From DATGSL01 sp964645585 (GTDB lineage: Bacteria > Verrucomicrobiota > Verrucomicrobiia > Opitutales > T3Sed10-336), in assembly GCA_964645585.1 (NCBI GenBank), contig CAZYAN010000008.1, positions 30,026-94,025 on the forward strand: a stretch of 64,000 nucleotides of DNA. The letters run 5' to 3'. Positions 53,404 to 62,160 of this stretch are shown here, piece by piece. A program made the position numbers and the translations under genes. Position 1 is the first letter of the stretch, and each line of letters opens with the position of its first letter. The notes under the pieces are model-generated. The model ran no database searches. It was not told where the DNA came from and was given only the letters and a program-made list of their open reading frames with translations.

Positions 53404-53417
53404 TTGATCCAAGTCAA
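53404..53417 (-). promoter_or_regulatory. FNR/FixK-like box, distal
   Basis: On the minus strand it reads TTGACTTGGATCAA, one mismatch from the FNR consensus. Its centre is 29 bases from that of the proximal box, close to three helical turns, suggesting two dimers on the same DNA face. Confidence 0.65.
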
Positions 53418-53699
53418 GAATCCGTTTCGAGCAGCCGGTTTTTCGCCTCGAAGCTAGTGTTGAGCAAGATACGGATAACTAAGGGGTTAATCCTGTGTAA
53501 CAGGTTTTTCAGCAAGCTTGGAATGGCACGATTATCGTTTGGGGAGGCGTGGAACGGTGTCCTGCGGACAGGAAGGGAAGGGCTCCACGGGCCGTTGAAA
53601 ACACGCGGCCTCACCTCAACGGATGCTGTTGCGGCGCTAAAGGATGCAGAAGGATGCAGATGAGACGAAACGAAATCCATTCTTGCCCTCGTGGCGTGA
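53418..53699. other. intergenic remainder between ccoN and peptidase genes
   Basis: The space from ccoN to the peptidase gene is 371 bases in all; this remainder is 282 bases. Apart from the two FNR-like boxes to the left, I see no gene, RNA or repeat. Confidence 0.4.
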
Positions 53700-54899
53700 A
53701 TGCGGGAAAACGGGCGGCGCGCTCTCATGGTCTCTCGCTCTTTACTGACTTTTTTGGTGGCCGCGACGATTCACCCGGTCTTTTTGATGGCATCCGCATT
53801 CGGAGAAACCGCAAGCTCCCCGCCGCGGCCGCGCGTTCGGGACGCCGGCATTCATCCGGGTATCCTTGAACCCGGTATTCACAACGCGATTACGGACGTT
53901 TCCGGCGTGCGAGTGGGACACCGGACGCTGATCGAAGAAGACGGCATTCGGACGGGCGTGACCGTAATCTTCGCTCATGACGGCAACCCATTTGTTGAGC
54001 GTGTTCCCGCGGCGATCTACGTGGGCAATGGCTTTGGCAAGCTTGTCGGTTTGAGCCAGGTGCAGGAACTCGGCGAGCTGGAGACGCCGATCGCCCTGAC
54101 GAATACGTTAAATGTGCATGCTGTCGCGGACGCACTGGCGGATTATGTGCTTGGCCTGCCGGGCAACGAGCGCGTGCGGTCGGTCAATCCAGTCGTCGGG
54201 GAAACGAACGACGGACGGTTGAACGACATTCGCGGCAAGCACGTGCGGCGGGACCATGTAATGGACGCGATCGCGGCGGCCCGGGGCGGTCCGGTTGAGG
54301 AAGGAAATGTCGGAGCTGGGACAGGGACGATCGCTTTTGGTTTCAAAGGCGGGATTGGAACCTCGTCACGAAGATTGCCAAAGAAGTTCGGCGGCTACAC
54401 GGTCGGCGTCCTGGTTCAGAGCAATTTTGGCGGAATATTGCGCGTGGACGGAGTCCCGGTCGGCGAGGAGCTGGGTGTCCATTACTTGGCTGGTGAAGAT
54501 CTGTTGAGCAGCGACGGTTCGATCATGATCGTGGTCGCGACAGACGCGCCGCTCGGGTCGCGAAACCTCGAACGGCTGGCCCGTCGCGCGTTTATGGCGA
54601 TCGCGCGAACAGGCGGGTTCGCGTCAAACGGCAGCGGTGATTATGTGATCGCCTTTTCGACGAATCCGGAAGTTAGGATCGACACGCGTGCGGGGACGTC
54701 AGTCGACCGGTTTGCCCGGTTGCGGAACGATGAAATGACGCCGCTTTTCCTGGCCGTCGTCGAGGGGACCGAGGAGGCGATATTGAACTCACTGTTCAAG
54801 GCGGAGACGATGACCGGCGGCGGGAGGACTGTTGAGGCTTTACCGATTGAAGAAACTCTGGAGATCGTCCGGCGCCATCGGGGCGGTCAGCCGAGGTGA
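53700..54899 (+). CDS. exported P1 (DmpA/BapA) family aminopeptidase
   Basis: A 399-residue exported peptidase; ATG 53727 is an alternative start nearer the signal peptide core (LLTFLVAATIHPVFLMASAFG). The fold is the DmpA type, which self-cleaves into two chains. The cleavage site is Gly273-Ser274 in SSDGSIMIVV; Ser becomes the nucleophile. Other blocks are ITDVSGVRVGH, GVTVIFAHDGNPF, NGFGKLVGLSQV, NVGAGTGTIAFGFKGGIGTSSR and VLVQSNFGG. It releases N-terminal amino acids, including D- or beta-residues. It is followed by an isoaspartyl peptidase gene, suggesting shared peptide turnover. Confidence 0.93.
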   Translation: MRENGRRALMVSRSLLTFLVAATIHPVFLMASAFGETASSPPRPRVRDAGIHPGILEPGIHNAITDVSGVRVGHRTLIEEDGIRTGVTVIFAHDGNPFVERVPAAIYVGNGFGKLVGLSQVQELGELETPIALTNTLNVHAVADALADYVLGLPGNERVRSVNPVVGETNDGRLNDIRGKHVRRDHVMDAIAAARGGPVEEGNVGAGTGTIAFGFKGGIGTSSRRLPKKFGGYTVGVLVQSNFGGILRVDGVPVGEELGVHYLAGEDLLSSDGSIMIVVATDAPLGSRNLERLARRAFMAIARTGGFASNGSGDYVIAFSTNPEVRIDTRAGTSVDRFARLRNDEMTPLFLAVVEGTEEAILNSLFKAETMTGGGRTVEALPIEETLEIVRRHRGGQPR

Positions 54900-54939
54900 T
54901 GTTCATTTTTTTATTACTAAAATACTGCAAGCGGCTACT

Positions 54940-54978
54940 TGTAACTAAGTAACGAATAACCAAATAACTAATAACCAG
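54940..54978. repeat. degenerate TAAC-type heptad repeat
   Basis: Five 7-8-base units follow each other: TAACTAAG, TAACGAA, TAACCAAA, TAACTAA, TAACCAG. They lie between two peptidase genes and just upstream of the second start, so they could affect its 5' leader. Confidence 0.65.
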
Positions 54979-54997
54979 CGCCCCGCGTACACCGACG

Positions 54998-55999
54998 ATG
55001 CTTTCCCGTTTATTGGCTTTATCTTTCATGGTTATGACCTGTGCAATAGCTGCTCGCGGCGAGGACGGTCCAATCGCCATTGCGATGCATGGCGGTGCCG
55101 GTGCGCCGCCGAATCTGCCGGCTGAACGGCGGGCCGAGTATGAAGCGAAGCTCGAGGAAGCGCTGCGGACTGGCTATGCGATCTTGGAAAAGGGCGGGTC
55201 CAGTCTCGACGCGGTTGAGGCCGCCGTGCGCGTTCTCGAAGACTCGCCCCTTTACAACGCGGGTCGAGGTGCCGTGCTGACGAATGAAGGAACGGCGGAG
55301 CTCGACGCGTCGATAATGGAAGGGAAGACGCGGAACGCAGGGGCGGTCGCCTCGGTCAAGCATGTGCGCAACCCGATTTCGCTCGCGCGGAAAGTGATGG
55401 AAGAGTCACCGCACGTGCTGCTGGTCGGCGACGGCGCGGAAGTTTTCGCGAAGGAGCAGAGGCAGCCGCTCGTGGACAACGAGTATTTCCGCACGGAGCG
55501 CCGGATCGAGCAATGGCGCCGTACCCATGAGCGGGAACAAAGGCAGGAAGGCGCATCGTTCGACGTCGAGGAGCGTGAGAAAATGGGAACGGTCGGCGCG
55601 GTTGCGCTCGATCGTGAGGGGAACCTTGCGGCAGCGACGTCGACCGGCGGTCGTCACTACAAGAAATTCGGGCGCGTCGGAGATTCGCCGATTATCGGTG
55701 CCGGCACGTATGCTGACAACGAAACATGCGCCGTCTCCGCAACCGGTCATGGGGAATACTTTATTCGCGGCGCGATCGCCTACGATATCGCGGCGATCAT
55801 GCGCTACAAAGGCCTCACCGTGAAGGAAGCCGCGGAGAGCCGCATTCATGAGAAGCTCGCCGGAATGGGGGGGACTGGCGGCGTGATTGCAATCGATGCG
55901 AAAGGAAACATTGCGATGCCGTTCAACACGGATGGAATGTATCGCGGGTCAATCGACACCAAAGGCGAACTCAAAGTTGCGATTTACTCCGACGAATAA
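54998..55999 (+). CDS. exported isoaspartyl peptidase/L-asparaginase (Ntn hydrolase)
   Basis: A 333-residue exported enzyme with a signal peptide (LLALSFMVMTCAIAARG). It is made as a precursor that cleaves itself before Thr198 in EKM-GTVGAVALD to create the nucleophile. Blocks are IAMHGGAGAPPN, SSLDAVEAAVRVLEDSPLYNAGRGAVL, LDASIMEG, AAATSTGGRHYKKFGRVGDSPIIGAGTYAD, and GEYFIRGAIAYD. It removes isoaspartyl residues from peptides and can hydrolyse asparagine. The gene pairs with the DmpA-like peptidase upstream in the same direction. Confidence 0.95.
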   Translation: MLSRLLALSFMVMTCAIAARGEDGPIAIAMHGGAGAPPNLPAERRAEYEAKLEEALRTGYAILEKGGSSLDAVEAAVRVLEDSPLYNAGRGAVLTNEGTAELDASIMEGKTRNAGAVASVKHVRNPISLARKVMEESPHVLLVGDGAEVFAKEQRQPLVDNEYFRTERRIEQWRRTHEREQRQEGASFDVEEREKMGTVGAVALDREGNLAAATSTGGRHYKKFGRVGDSPIIGAGTYADNETCAVSATGHGEYFIRGAIAYDIAAIMRYKGLTVKEAAESRIHEKLAGMGGTGGVIAIDAKGNIAMPFNTDGMYRGSIDTKGELKVAIYSDE

Positions 56000-56154
56000 T
56001 CTTGGATCCGCGCAGTTGGCCGCACATAGAAGGGCTGAGGCCCTCGCTGTAACCCCCCCGTGATTTTGCCGCCGAGGTTCTTTTACTTGATTGTGCATCG
56101 CGTGTTGACCTCTTCTGCACGATCCAGTTACTTTTCGGCTCATTTCTTTATTGA

Positions 56155-57141
56155 ATGAGTAATTTTTCTGCCTTTGCGGGGCGCCCGGCGCTCTTTGATC
56201 TTCAAGTCAACGGATTCGGCGGCGTCGATTTCCAGCAGCCCGATCTGTCGCTGAATGAGCTCCGGGCCGCGGTGAGCGCCCTGCACCGTCACGGGATCCG
56301 CCGGATTTTGCTGACCCTGATTACGGACGAAATCGACGCCCTGTGCGCCAAACTCGAACGAATTGAAACGTTCTGCCAGGAAGAACCGCTGATCGCCGAG
56401 ACGATAGCTGGTTATCACATCGAGGGGCCGTATCTTAGCCCCAAACCCGGTTTTCGCGGCGCGCATCCGGAGGCGAAGATGAAAGCGCCGGACTTGGCGG
56501 AATTCCGGCGGATGCAGGAAGCGGCCGGAGAGAGGGTCCGGCTGCTGACCTTGGCGCCGGAGTGGCCGGGGAGCGATGCTTTTATCGCTGAAGTCGCCTC
56601 CAGCGGCGTCGTCATTTCGCTCGGCCACACAGATGCCAGTGAAGAGGATATCGACCGGGCGATCGCCGCGGGCGCCACCATGTGTACCCACCTGGGCAAC
56701 GGCTGTCCGAGCCAGATGCACCGTCACGACAACATTATTCAACGGCTGCTGGCGCGTGACGAGCTGATCGCGTGCTTTATCCCCGACGGGATTCACGTGC
56801 CGCCGGGCGTGTTGAAGAATCTGTATCGGGCAAAGCCGAAGGGAAAAGTGATCCTGACGGCCGATTGCATGGCTGCGGCCGGCGCGCCCAGCGGCCGCTA
56901 TCGGCTCGCTGACCTTGAGGTGGAAGTCGGGGATGACCGGGTGGTGCGCCAGCCGGGAAAATCAAATTTCGCGGGATCGGCACTTGCGCTGGGAGACGGT
57001 GTTCTTGACTTTGCTCGCTGGTCTGGGATTTCGCCGGACGAAGCTTGGGCGCTCGGGTCGACCGCGGTCGGAGATCTGTTCGGGGTCGATCTGCCATTGC
57101 TGGAGGGAGACGAAATGATTTGTTCGCAGTTCGATGAGTAA
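56155..57141 (+). CDS. nagA: N-acetylglucosamine-6-phosphate deacetylase, compact form
   Basis: A 328-residue amidohydrolase that removes acetate from GlcNAc-6-P in amino-sugar use and wall recycling. Motifs are DLQVNGFGGVDFQ, IEGPYLSPKPGFRGAHPE (metal Glu), SLGHTDAS, CTHLGNGCPSQMHR, FIPDGIHVPPGVLK and the catalytic Asp in LTADCMAAAG. It starts right at the barrel (RPALFDLQVNG) and lacks the usual N-terminal beta-sandwich part, so it is about 50 residues short. No upstream in-frame start restores it. Its last 8 bases overlap the next gene. Confidence 0.88.
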   Translation: MSNFSAFAGRPALFDLQVNGFGGVDFQQPDLSLNELRAAVSALHRHGIRRILLTLITDEIDALCAKLERIETFCQEEPLIAETIAGYHIEGPYLSPKPGFRGAHPEAKMKAPDLAEFRRMQEAAGERVRLLTLAPEWPGSDAFIAEVASSGVVISLGHTDASEEDIDRAIAAGATMCTHLGNGCPSQMHRHDNIIQRLLARDELIACFIPDGIHVPPGVLKNLYRAKPKGKVILTADCMAAAGAPSGRYRLADLEVEVGDDRVVRQPGKSNFAGSALALGDGVLDFARWSGISPDEAWALGSTAVGDLFGVDLPLLEGDEMICSQFDE

Positions 57142-58813
57142 ACCGGCACGGCCTGGAGCACTTGCGGACGGGGTGCAGAAGCGGTTTCGTTTCCTGCTCG
57201 CAGTTGTGGCACTTCTGGCGGCGGGATGCGGAGAGCGGGAAGCCATAGTCCAGACTGCCGAAGCCGCGAGTTCCGCGGACGCGCGGCCCGAGCTGCGCTG
57301 GGTGTATCGGGGCGCGGATGGCGGTTTGGTTTATGAGGCGGATGAACGCGGAAACCGCATACCCGATTTTTCTCATGCCGGTTATATGGGGGGAGGCGTG
57401 GCGATACCGGATGTTCCGGTGCGCGTTTCGATCGAACCCGGAGAAGGGGATGACACGGAGCGAATTCAGGCCGCAATTGATCAAGTAGCCGGCTTGGAGC
57501 GCGGGCCGGATGGATTTCGCGGGGCGGTGCTGTTGAAGCGCGGGATTTATGAAGTTGGAGGCGTTCTCCGTATCGCCGCGAGCGGCGTGGTGCTCCGTGG
57601 AGAAGGCCAGGATGACGGCGGGACGACGATTCTGGCCACCGGAACCGGCAAGCGAACGGTCATTACGGTCGGAGGCACGGGCCGGCCGCGCGAAATAGCA
57701 GGCACGCGGCGAAAGATCACGACGGCGTATGTGCCGGTGGGCGCGCATTCATTCGATGTGGAGGATGCCGCTGGATACGAACCGGGCGACCGTGTGGCGG
57801 TTCTTCGTCCCAGCACGGCGGAATGGATCTCGGCAATCGGAATGGACCAAATCCCGCCGCGCCCGGATGGAGGGAAGGTAACGCAGTGGGAGCCCGGATC
57901 CCGGGACTTTTTTTATGATCGCGTCGTAACGGAGGTCGAAGGCAATCGGATCACCTTGGACGCGCCAGTCTTTAACGCGCTCGATACCAAGTATGGCGGC
58001 GGCTTTATCTACAAGTACGAGTTTCCGGGGCGGATTGATCAAGCTGGAGTGGAGCACGTGCGGGGAGTCTCTGAGTTTGCGGGGAGCCCGGAGGACGATG
58101 ACGAGGATCACGCGTGGATCTTCATAACGGTGACCGCGGTGGAGAACGCATGGGTCAGGAATGTGACCTCCCGTCACTTTGGGTTTGGTCTGGCCCTGCT
58201 GGATCGCACCTCGAAATGGGTAACGGTGCAGGATTCGATCTGCTTGGACCCGGTTTCCGAGGTCCGCGGCGGCCGGCGTTATCCCTTTTATCTGTCCGGA
58301 CAATTTGGCTTGGTGCAGCGGTGTTACGCGAACAACTCGCGGCACGATTTTGGGATCAACAGCTTGGTGCCGGGTCCGAACGTCTTCCTGGACTGTTATG
58401 CGGAAGGGAGTCGAGCGGACGCGGGTCCGCATCACCGGTGGGCGACTGGCGCGCTATTCGACAATGTGCGCGTGCCGGATCACTCGATCCGCATCATCAA
58501 TCGGCTCAATTTGGGGTCAGGGCATGGGTGGACCGGTGCAAACATGGTCGTCTGGAATTCGGAAGCGAAGTCCATCCACGTGCAAAGTCCGCCGACTGCC
58601 CAAAATTGGGCGATTGGGAATATCGGCGCGATCGGGACGGCGCGGTATCCGGGCGACCCGGGCTACTTCGTTTCGCATGGCGAGCCGGTCGAACCGGCGA
58701 GTCTTTATTTAACGCAGCTTCGCGAACGCCTTGGGGAGAAAGCGGTGGAAAACATTGCGAAACAGGATATTCGCAAACCGATCCAGACCCGTCCGGAGCT
58801 GTGGGGGCTGTAA
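57134..58813 (+). CDS. right-handed beta-helix lipoprotein (pectate-lyase-like)
   Basis: A 559-residue protein with a lipobox signal (LLAVVALLAAGC). Residues about 105-140 match the opening of pectate_lyase_3-type domains: GDDTERIQAAIDQV, GAVLLKRGIYEVGG and VVLRGEGQDDGG. The rest has parallel-beta-helix character, with VTAVENAWVRNVTSRHFGFGL, YPFYLSGQFGLVQRCYANNSRHD, and HRWATGALFDN. Polysaccharide lyase or hydrolase activity is likely, but no catalytic residues can be assigned. Its ATG lies 8 bases inside nagA, so the pair may release and process amino-sugar-containing glycans. Confidence 0.75.
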   Translation: MSKPARPGALADGVQKRFRFLLAVVALLAAGCGEREAIVQTAEAASSADARPELRWVYRGADGGLVYEADERGNRIPDFSHAGYMGGGVAIPDVPVRVSIEPGEGDDTERIQAAIDQVAGLERGPDGFRGAVLLKRGIYEVGGVLRIAASGVVLRGEGQDDGGTTILATGTGKRTVITVGGTGRPREIAGTRRKITTAYVPVGAHSFDVEDAAGYEPGDRVAVLRPSTAEWISAIGMDQIPPRPDGGKVTQWEPGSRDFFYDRVVTEVEGNRITLDAPVFNALDTKYGGGFIYKYEFPGRIDQAGVEHVRGVSEFAGSPEDDDEDHAWIFITVTAVENAWVRNVTSRHFGFGLALLDRTSKWVTVQDSICLDPVSEVRGGRRYPFYLSGQFGLVQRCYANNSRHDFGINSLVPGPNVFLDCYAEGSRADAGPHHRWATGALFDNVRVPDHSIRIINRLNLGSGHGWTGANMVVWNSEAKSIHVQSPPTAQNWAIGNIGAIGTARYPGDPGYFVSHGEPVEPASLYLTQLRERLGEKAVENIAKQDIRKPIQTRPELWGL

Positions 58814-58899
58814 AGCTGCATCAACGGAAACGGACGTTCCGTTCGCCAGTGCGACCTGGAGGGCTAGCGGGTTGGACCCCGTCCCTGCTGCTCGACCTT

Positions 58900-58952
58900 A
58901 ATAACCAATAACCGATAACCGGAAACTAATAACCGGTTACCGGTTACCGGCC
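58900..58952. repeat. degenerate TAACC-type repeat
   Basis: Units AATAACC, AATAACC, GATAACC, then AATAACCGG and two copies of TTACCGG follow one another. The array lies between convergent genes and ends about 10 bases from the PPi-PFK stop. A 6-bp hairpin AACGGA-CGT-TCCGTT precedes it at about 58825. Confidence 0.65.
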
Positions 58953-58961
58953 CAAACCCGC

Positions 58962-60221
58962 TCAGGATGTCTGGAAGGCGCCGAGAGTTTTTCTCACGCG
59001 ATGATTATTCAGGCGGGCCAAAACGGGAAGACCATGCTCGAAAGGTACCTGGACCTCGCCCTGAATCAGCGGAAGCGCGTAACGGGTGAACTGGTAGTTC
59101 ATGCTTACGCCATCTTCATGGATCCATTCGGGGGGGAGATGTTTGACCCCGTTAGCGATTTCGGAGAGCGGTGCAAGCCCGGTTTCGCACGTGTAGTAAT
59201 CGCTGTCGCCGCGCTGCAGGGTGACCATGTAACCTGATTCTCCGGCCAATGCCGCCTTCACCGCCGCTTGACCAGCCATGAACGCCTCGTCGTTGTCCGT
59301 CTTCGACGAGCAATGGACGGCGGCGCGCTGCGCGTAACCGAGCCGGGCGGCACGGGCTTTGATGTTCAGGTTGTTTTCGATCAGGCTTTTGATGTAGTCG
59401 CCGGCGCCGCCGAGCTGAGCGTGACCGAAGTGGTCGGTCCCGGAGGAGACAACCGAGACATAATTGCCGTCGGCATCGACCAAACCCTCGCCGACGACGA
59501 TGAAACAGTATTTCTCGCGAGCGAGCACGCGCTGGACATCTTCGATGCACTTTTCCGGCGAGAAGGCGACTTCGGGAAGGTAAATGAGGTGCGGCGGATC
59601 ATTGGGGTGATCTTTCCGCTTCGCGAGCGAGGCACCCGCGGCGATCCATCCGGCGCTGCGGCCCATAACCTCGAGGATCGGAACGAAGTCGCCCTGGCCG
59701 AAGCTCGCGTTGTCACAGGCCATCTCCCGCACGGTTGAGGCGACATATTTAATCACGCTCCCGTATCCCGGGCAATGGTCGGTGACCACCAGATCATTAT
59801 CAATGGTCTTCGGAATCCCGATCACGCGCAGCGGATAATCTTTTTCGATGGCGAGACGGGCGATTTTGTCCGCCGTGTCTTGGGAGTCATTACCCCCGAT
59901 GTAGAAAAAATAGCGGATATTGTGGGCGTCGAATACATCGAGGACCCGATTGAAATCCTCGTCGCGCTTCAGCTTGTAGCGCGTCGATCCAAGGGCGGCT
60001 CCCGGCGTGTGGCGCAAGGCGCGGATCGTTTGCTGAGATTCCGCGGCCAGATCGATCAGCTCCTCGCTCAGAATGCCGAAGATCCCATTCAATCCGCCGT
60101 AAATCTCTTCGATGCATTCGTGATTGAGCGCCTCGGTAATGACGCCGGCCAAGCTCGCATTGATCACCGAGGTGGGGCCGCCGGACTGGGCGACCAGGAC
60201 GTTTCCTGAAAGTTCTGCCAT
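58962..60221 (-). CDS. pfp: PPi-type 6-phosphofructokinase
   Basis: A 419-residue glycolytic enzyme interconverting fructose-6-phosphate and fructose-1,6-bisphosphate. Phosphoryl-donor residues indicate pyrophosphate use: GGNDS (109-113) instead of GGDGS, and PKTIDND (137-143) with Lys in place of the Gly of ATP enzymes. Other blocks are AQSGGPTSVINASLAG, VMGRSAGWIAAGAS, EVAFSPEKCIEDV and LGYAQRAAVHCSSKTD. The reaction should be reversible, serving glycolysis and gluconeogenesis. The gene stands alone on the minus strand. Confidence 0.92.
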   Translation of the reverse strand: MAELSGNVLVAQSGGPTSVINASLAGVITEALNHECIEEIYGGLNGIFGILSEELIDLAAESQQTIRALRHTPGAALGSTRYKLKRDEDFNRVLDVFDAHNIRYFFYIGGNDSQDTADKIARLAIEKDYPLRVIGIPKTIDNDLVVTDHCPGYGSVIKYVASTVREMACDNASFGQGDFVPILEVMGRSAGWIAAGASLAKRKDHPNDPPHLIYLPEVAFSPEKCIEDVQRVLAREKYCFIVVGEGLVDADGNYVSVVSSGTDHFGHAQLGGAGDYIKSLIENNLNIKARAARLGYAQRAAVHCSSKTDNDEAFMAGQAAVKAALAGESGYMVTLQRGDSDYYTCETGLAPLSEIANGVKHLPPEWIHEDGVSMNYQFTRYALPLIQGEVQVPFEHGLPVLARLNNHRVRKTLGAFQTS

Positions 60222-60569
60222 GGTGGTGTTTCGCTTTTGGATCGGTTGAAACCGCTAAGAAAAAGCTAAAGGCAGAAATGGACGCAATCCAAATTTGTTT
60301 TCCTCAGGGATTTTCCGGGCGTCTGAACAGGGTTCCGCTGATGGAGTTCCTGGTAAAATCCTCGGTCACGGGCGCCACCGCCGCGAGGATGTCGATGTTC
60401 GGATGCCGGAGGCACGAAGCTTAAAGCGAGCATCTCATCGTATTTCCGAACCGCCGAAACGCGGTCCTCGGAGGCCCGGGGGACGGATCTCCCATTGGCG
60501 ATGCGGCTTGACCGCGGGGGATGATGGCGGCATCTGTTGAACCTTTGCCTTATTAATCTCCGTCTTTCC
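60222..60569. other. divergent intergenic region, possible gene remnant
   Basis: A 348-base space between pfp and the glycyl-tRNA synthetase gene. On the minus strand, 60420-60304 reads a coding-like peptide (RHPNIDILAAVAPVTEDFTR...) ending at a stop. It has no start, and a stop lies immediately upstream, so it may be a remnant. No T-box or tRNA-like leader is seen. Confidence 0.3.
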
Positions 60570-62081
60570 ATGTCGAAACAGCAGAAAAGCCGAACTTCCA
60601 GTTTGATGGACCAGCTGGTCGCGCTGTGCAAGCGCCGCGGGTTCATCTTCCCTTCCTCTGAAATTTACGGGGGAATCAATGGATTCTTTGACTATGGTCC
60701 GCTGGGCTCGGAACTGAAGAAAAATATCCGGGATTGCTGGTGGAACGACATGGTTCGCCGGCGCGACGACATCGCCGGTATCGAGACTTCGATTATCATG
60801 CACCGTCGTGTTTGGGAAGCCTCCGGCCACGTGGCGGGGTTTACGGATCCGCTGGTTGACTGCAAGACGTCGAAGCAGCGTTTCCGCGCCGATCAGCTGT
60901 TCTTCGCGCCGGTGGTGATCGATGGCAAGGTGGCGGGCTATGTCAGTGCGCTCGAAAGCGACCGCACGGAGGAGGAGCTCCAGGAGAAGGCCGAGCTTTT
61001 GAAGCGTAAAAAGGCGATTCAGGGGAACTTGGAGCCGGTGCGGCCGCGCGAGATGACGGAGGCCAAGCCGGAGGAAATCCCGCTTATTCCGTCGCCGGCA
61101 ACCGGTGAGCCTGGAAGCCTCACGCCGCCGCGAAACTTCAATATGATGTTCGAGACGCATGCCGGAGCGCTGCGGGATGAATCGAGCGTCGTCTACTTGC
61201 GGCCGGAAACGGCTCAGGGAATGTTCGTCGATTATCGCGCGGTGATCGATACCGGAAGATATAAGATTCCGTTCGGGATCGCGCAAATGGGCAAGGCGTT
61301 CCGCAACGAAATCACGCCCCGGAACTTCATTTTCCGCTCCCGAGAGTTTGAACAGATGGAGGTCGAATACTTCATCAGTGAGGACGACGATTGGGAAAAG
61401 TGGCACCGGTACTGGATCGACTTATGCCACGACTGGCTCGTTTCGATTGGAATTCCGGCGGAGCGGCTCAGTGAATACGATCATCCGAAGGAGAAACTCG
61501 CTTTTTACTCGAAGGGAACGACCGACATCATGTTCGATTATCCGTTCGGTGTGCAGGAGGTTTGGGGAATCGCCGCCCGCGGAAATTATGACCTGATGCA
61601 GCACCAAAAGGAGAGCGGCGTCTCGATGGAGTACTACGACGAGGCGGCGAAGAAGAAATATGTGCCGCACGTGGTCGAGCCGTCTGTTGGTGTGGATCGC
61701 GTTTTTTTGGCGGTGCTGTGCGCGGCTTATGCGGAAGAAGAGGTCGAGGGCGAGAAGCGGACGGTCCTGCGGCTGCATCCGCGGGTTGCGCCGATCAAAG
61801 CCGGCGTCTTCCCGCTCGTGAAGAACAAACCGGAGCTGGTCGAGGCAGCCGAAAAGCTGTATCGCAACATCAAACAGCGGTACAACGTCTTCTGGGACAC
61901 ATCCGGCGCGATCGGGCGGCGTTATCGCCGTATGGACGAGATCGGAACTCCGTGGTGCATTACCGTCGACTTCGATTCGCTGGAGAATGAAACGTTCACC
62001 GTCCGCGACCGCGATTCGATGGAGCAGGTTCGGATGACAGAAAGCGAAATTCTCGAGCTTCTCGATCAGTCAAACTGTTAA
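60570..62081 (+). CDS. glyS: glycyl-tRNA synthetase, alpha2 (archaeal/eukaryal) type
   Basis: A 503-residue class II synthetase that charges tRNA-Gly. ATG 60570 starts directly before [26 protein letters not shown]; a TTG 11 codons upstream is not supported. Blocks are [77 protein letters not shown], and the C-terminal anticodon-binding domain from [14 protein letters not shown]. This is the single-chain homodimer, not the alpha2beta2 form of most Gram-negatives. The gene has its own upstream region. Confidence 0.96.
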   Translation: MSKQQKSRTSSLMDQLVALCKRRGFIFPSSEIYGGINGFFDYGPLGSELKKNIRDCWWNDMVRRRDDIAGIETSIIMHRRVWEASGHVAGFTDPLVDCKTSKQRFRADQLFFAPVVIDGKVAGYVSALESDRTEEELQEKAELLKRKKAIQGNLEPVRPREMTEAKPEEIPLIPSPATGEPGSLTPPRNFNMMFETHAGALRDESSVVYLRPETAQGMFVDYRAVIDTGRYKIPFGIAQMGKAFRNEITPRNFIFRSREFEQMEVEYFISEDDDWEKWHRYWIDLCHDWLVSIGIPAERLSEYDHPKEKLAFYSKGTTDIMFDYPFGVQEVWGIAARGNYDLMQHQKESGVSMEYYDEAAKKKYVPHVVEPSVGVDRVFLAVLCAAYAEEEVEGEKRTVLRLHPRVAPIKAGVFPLVKNKPELVEAAEKLYRNIKQRYNVFWDTSGAIGRRYRRMDEIGTPWCITVDFDSLENETFTVRDRDSMEQVRMTESEILELLDQSNC

Positions 62082-62160
62082 CACGCTTCCCGCGCCGCCG
62101 AGGGCGAGGATGACGGCTGATGGAAGGGGCCTGTTGAATGCGGCGCCGCCGCGTTTGGTC

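Noticed and set aside
60222..60569. Possible T-box leader for the glycyl-tRNA synthetase gene
   Set aside because: No T-box sequence (AGGGTGGNACCGCG-like) or terminator/antiterminator pair is present.
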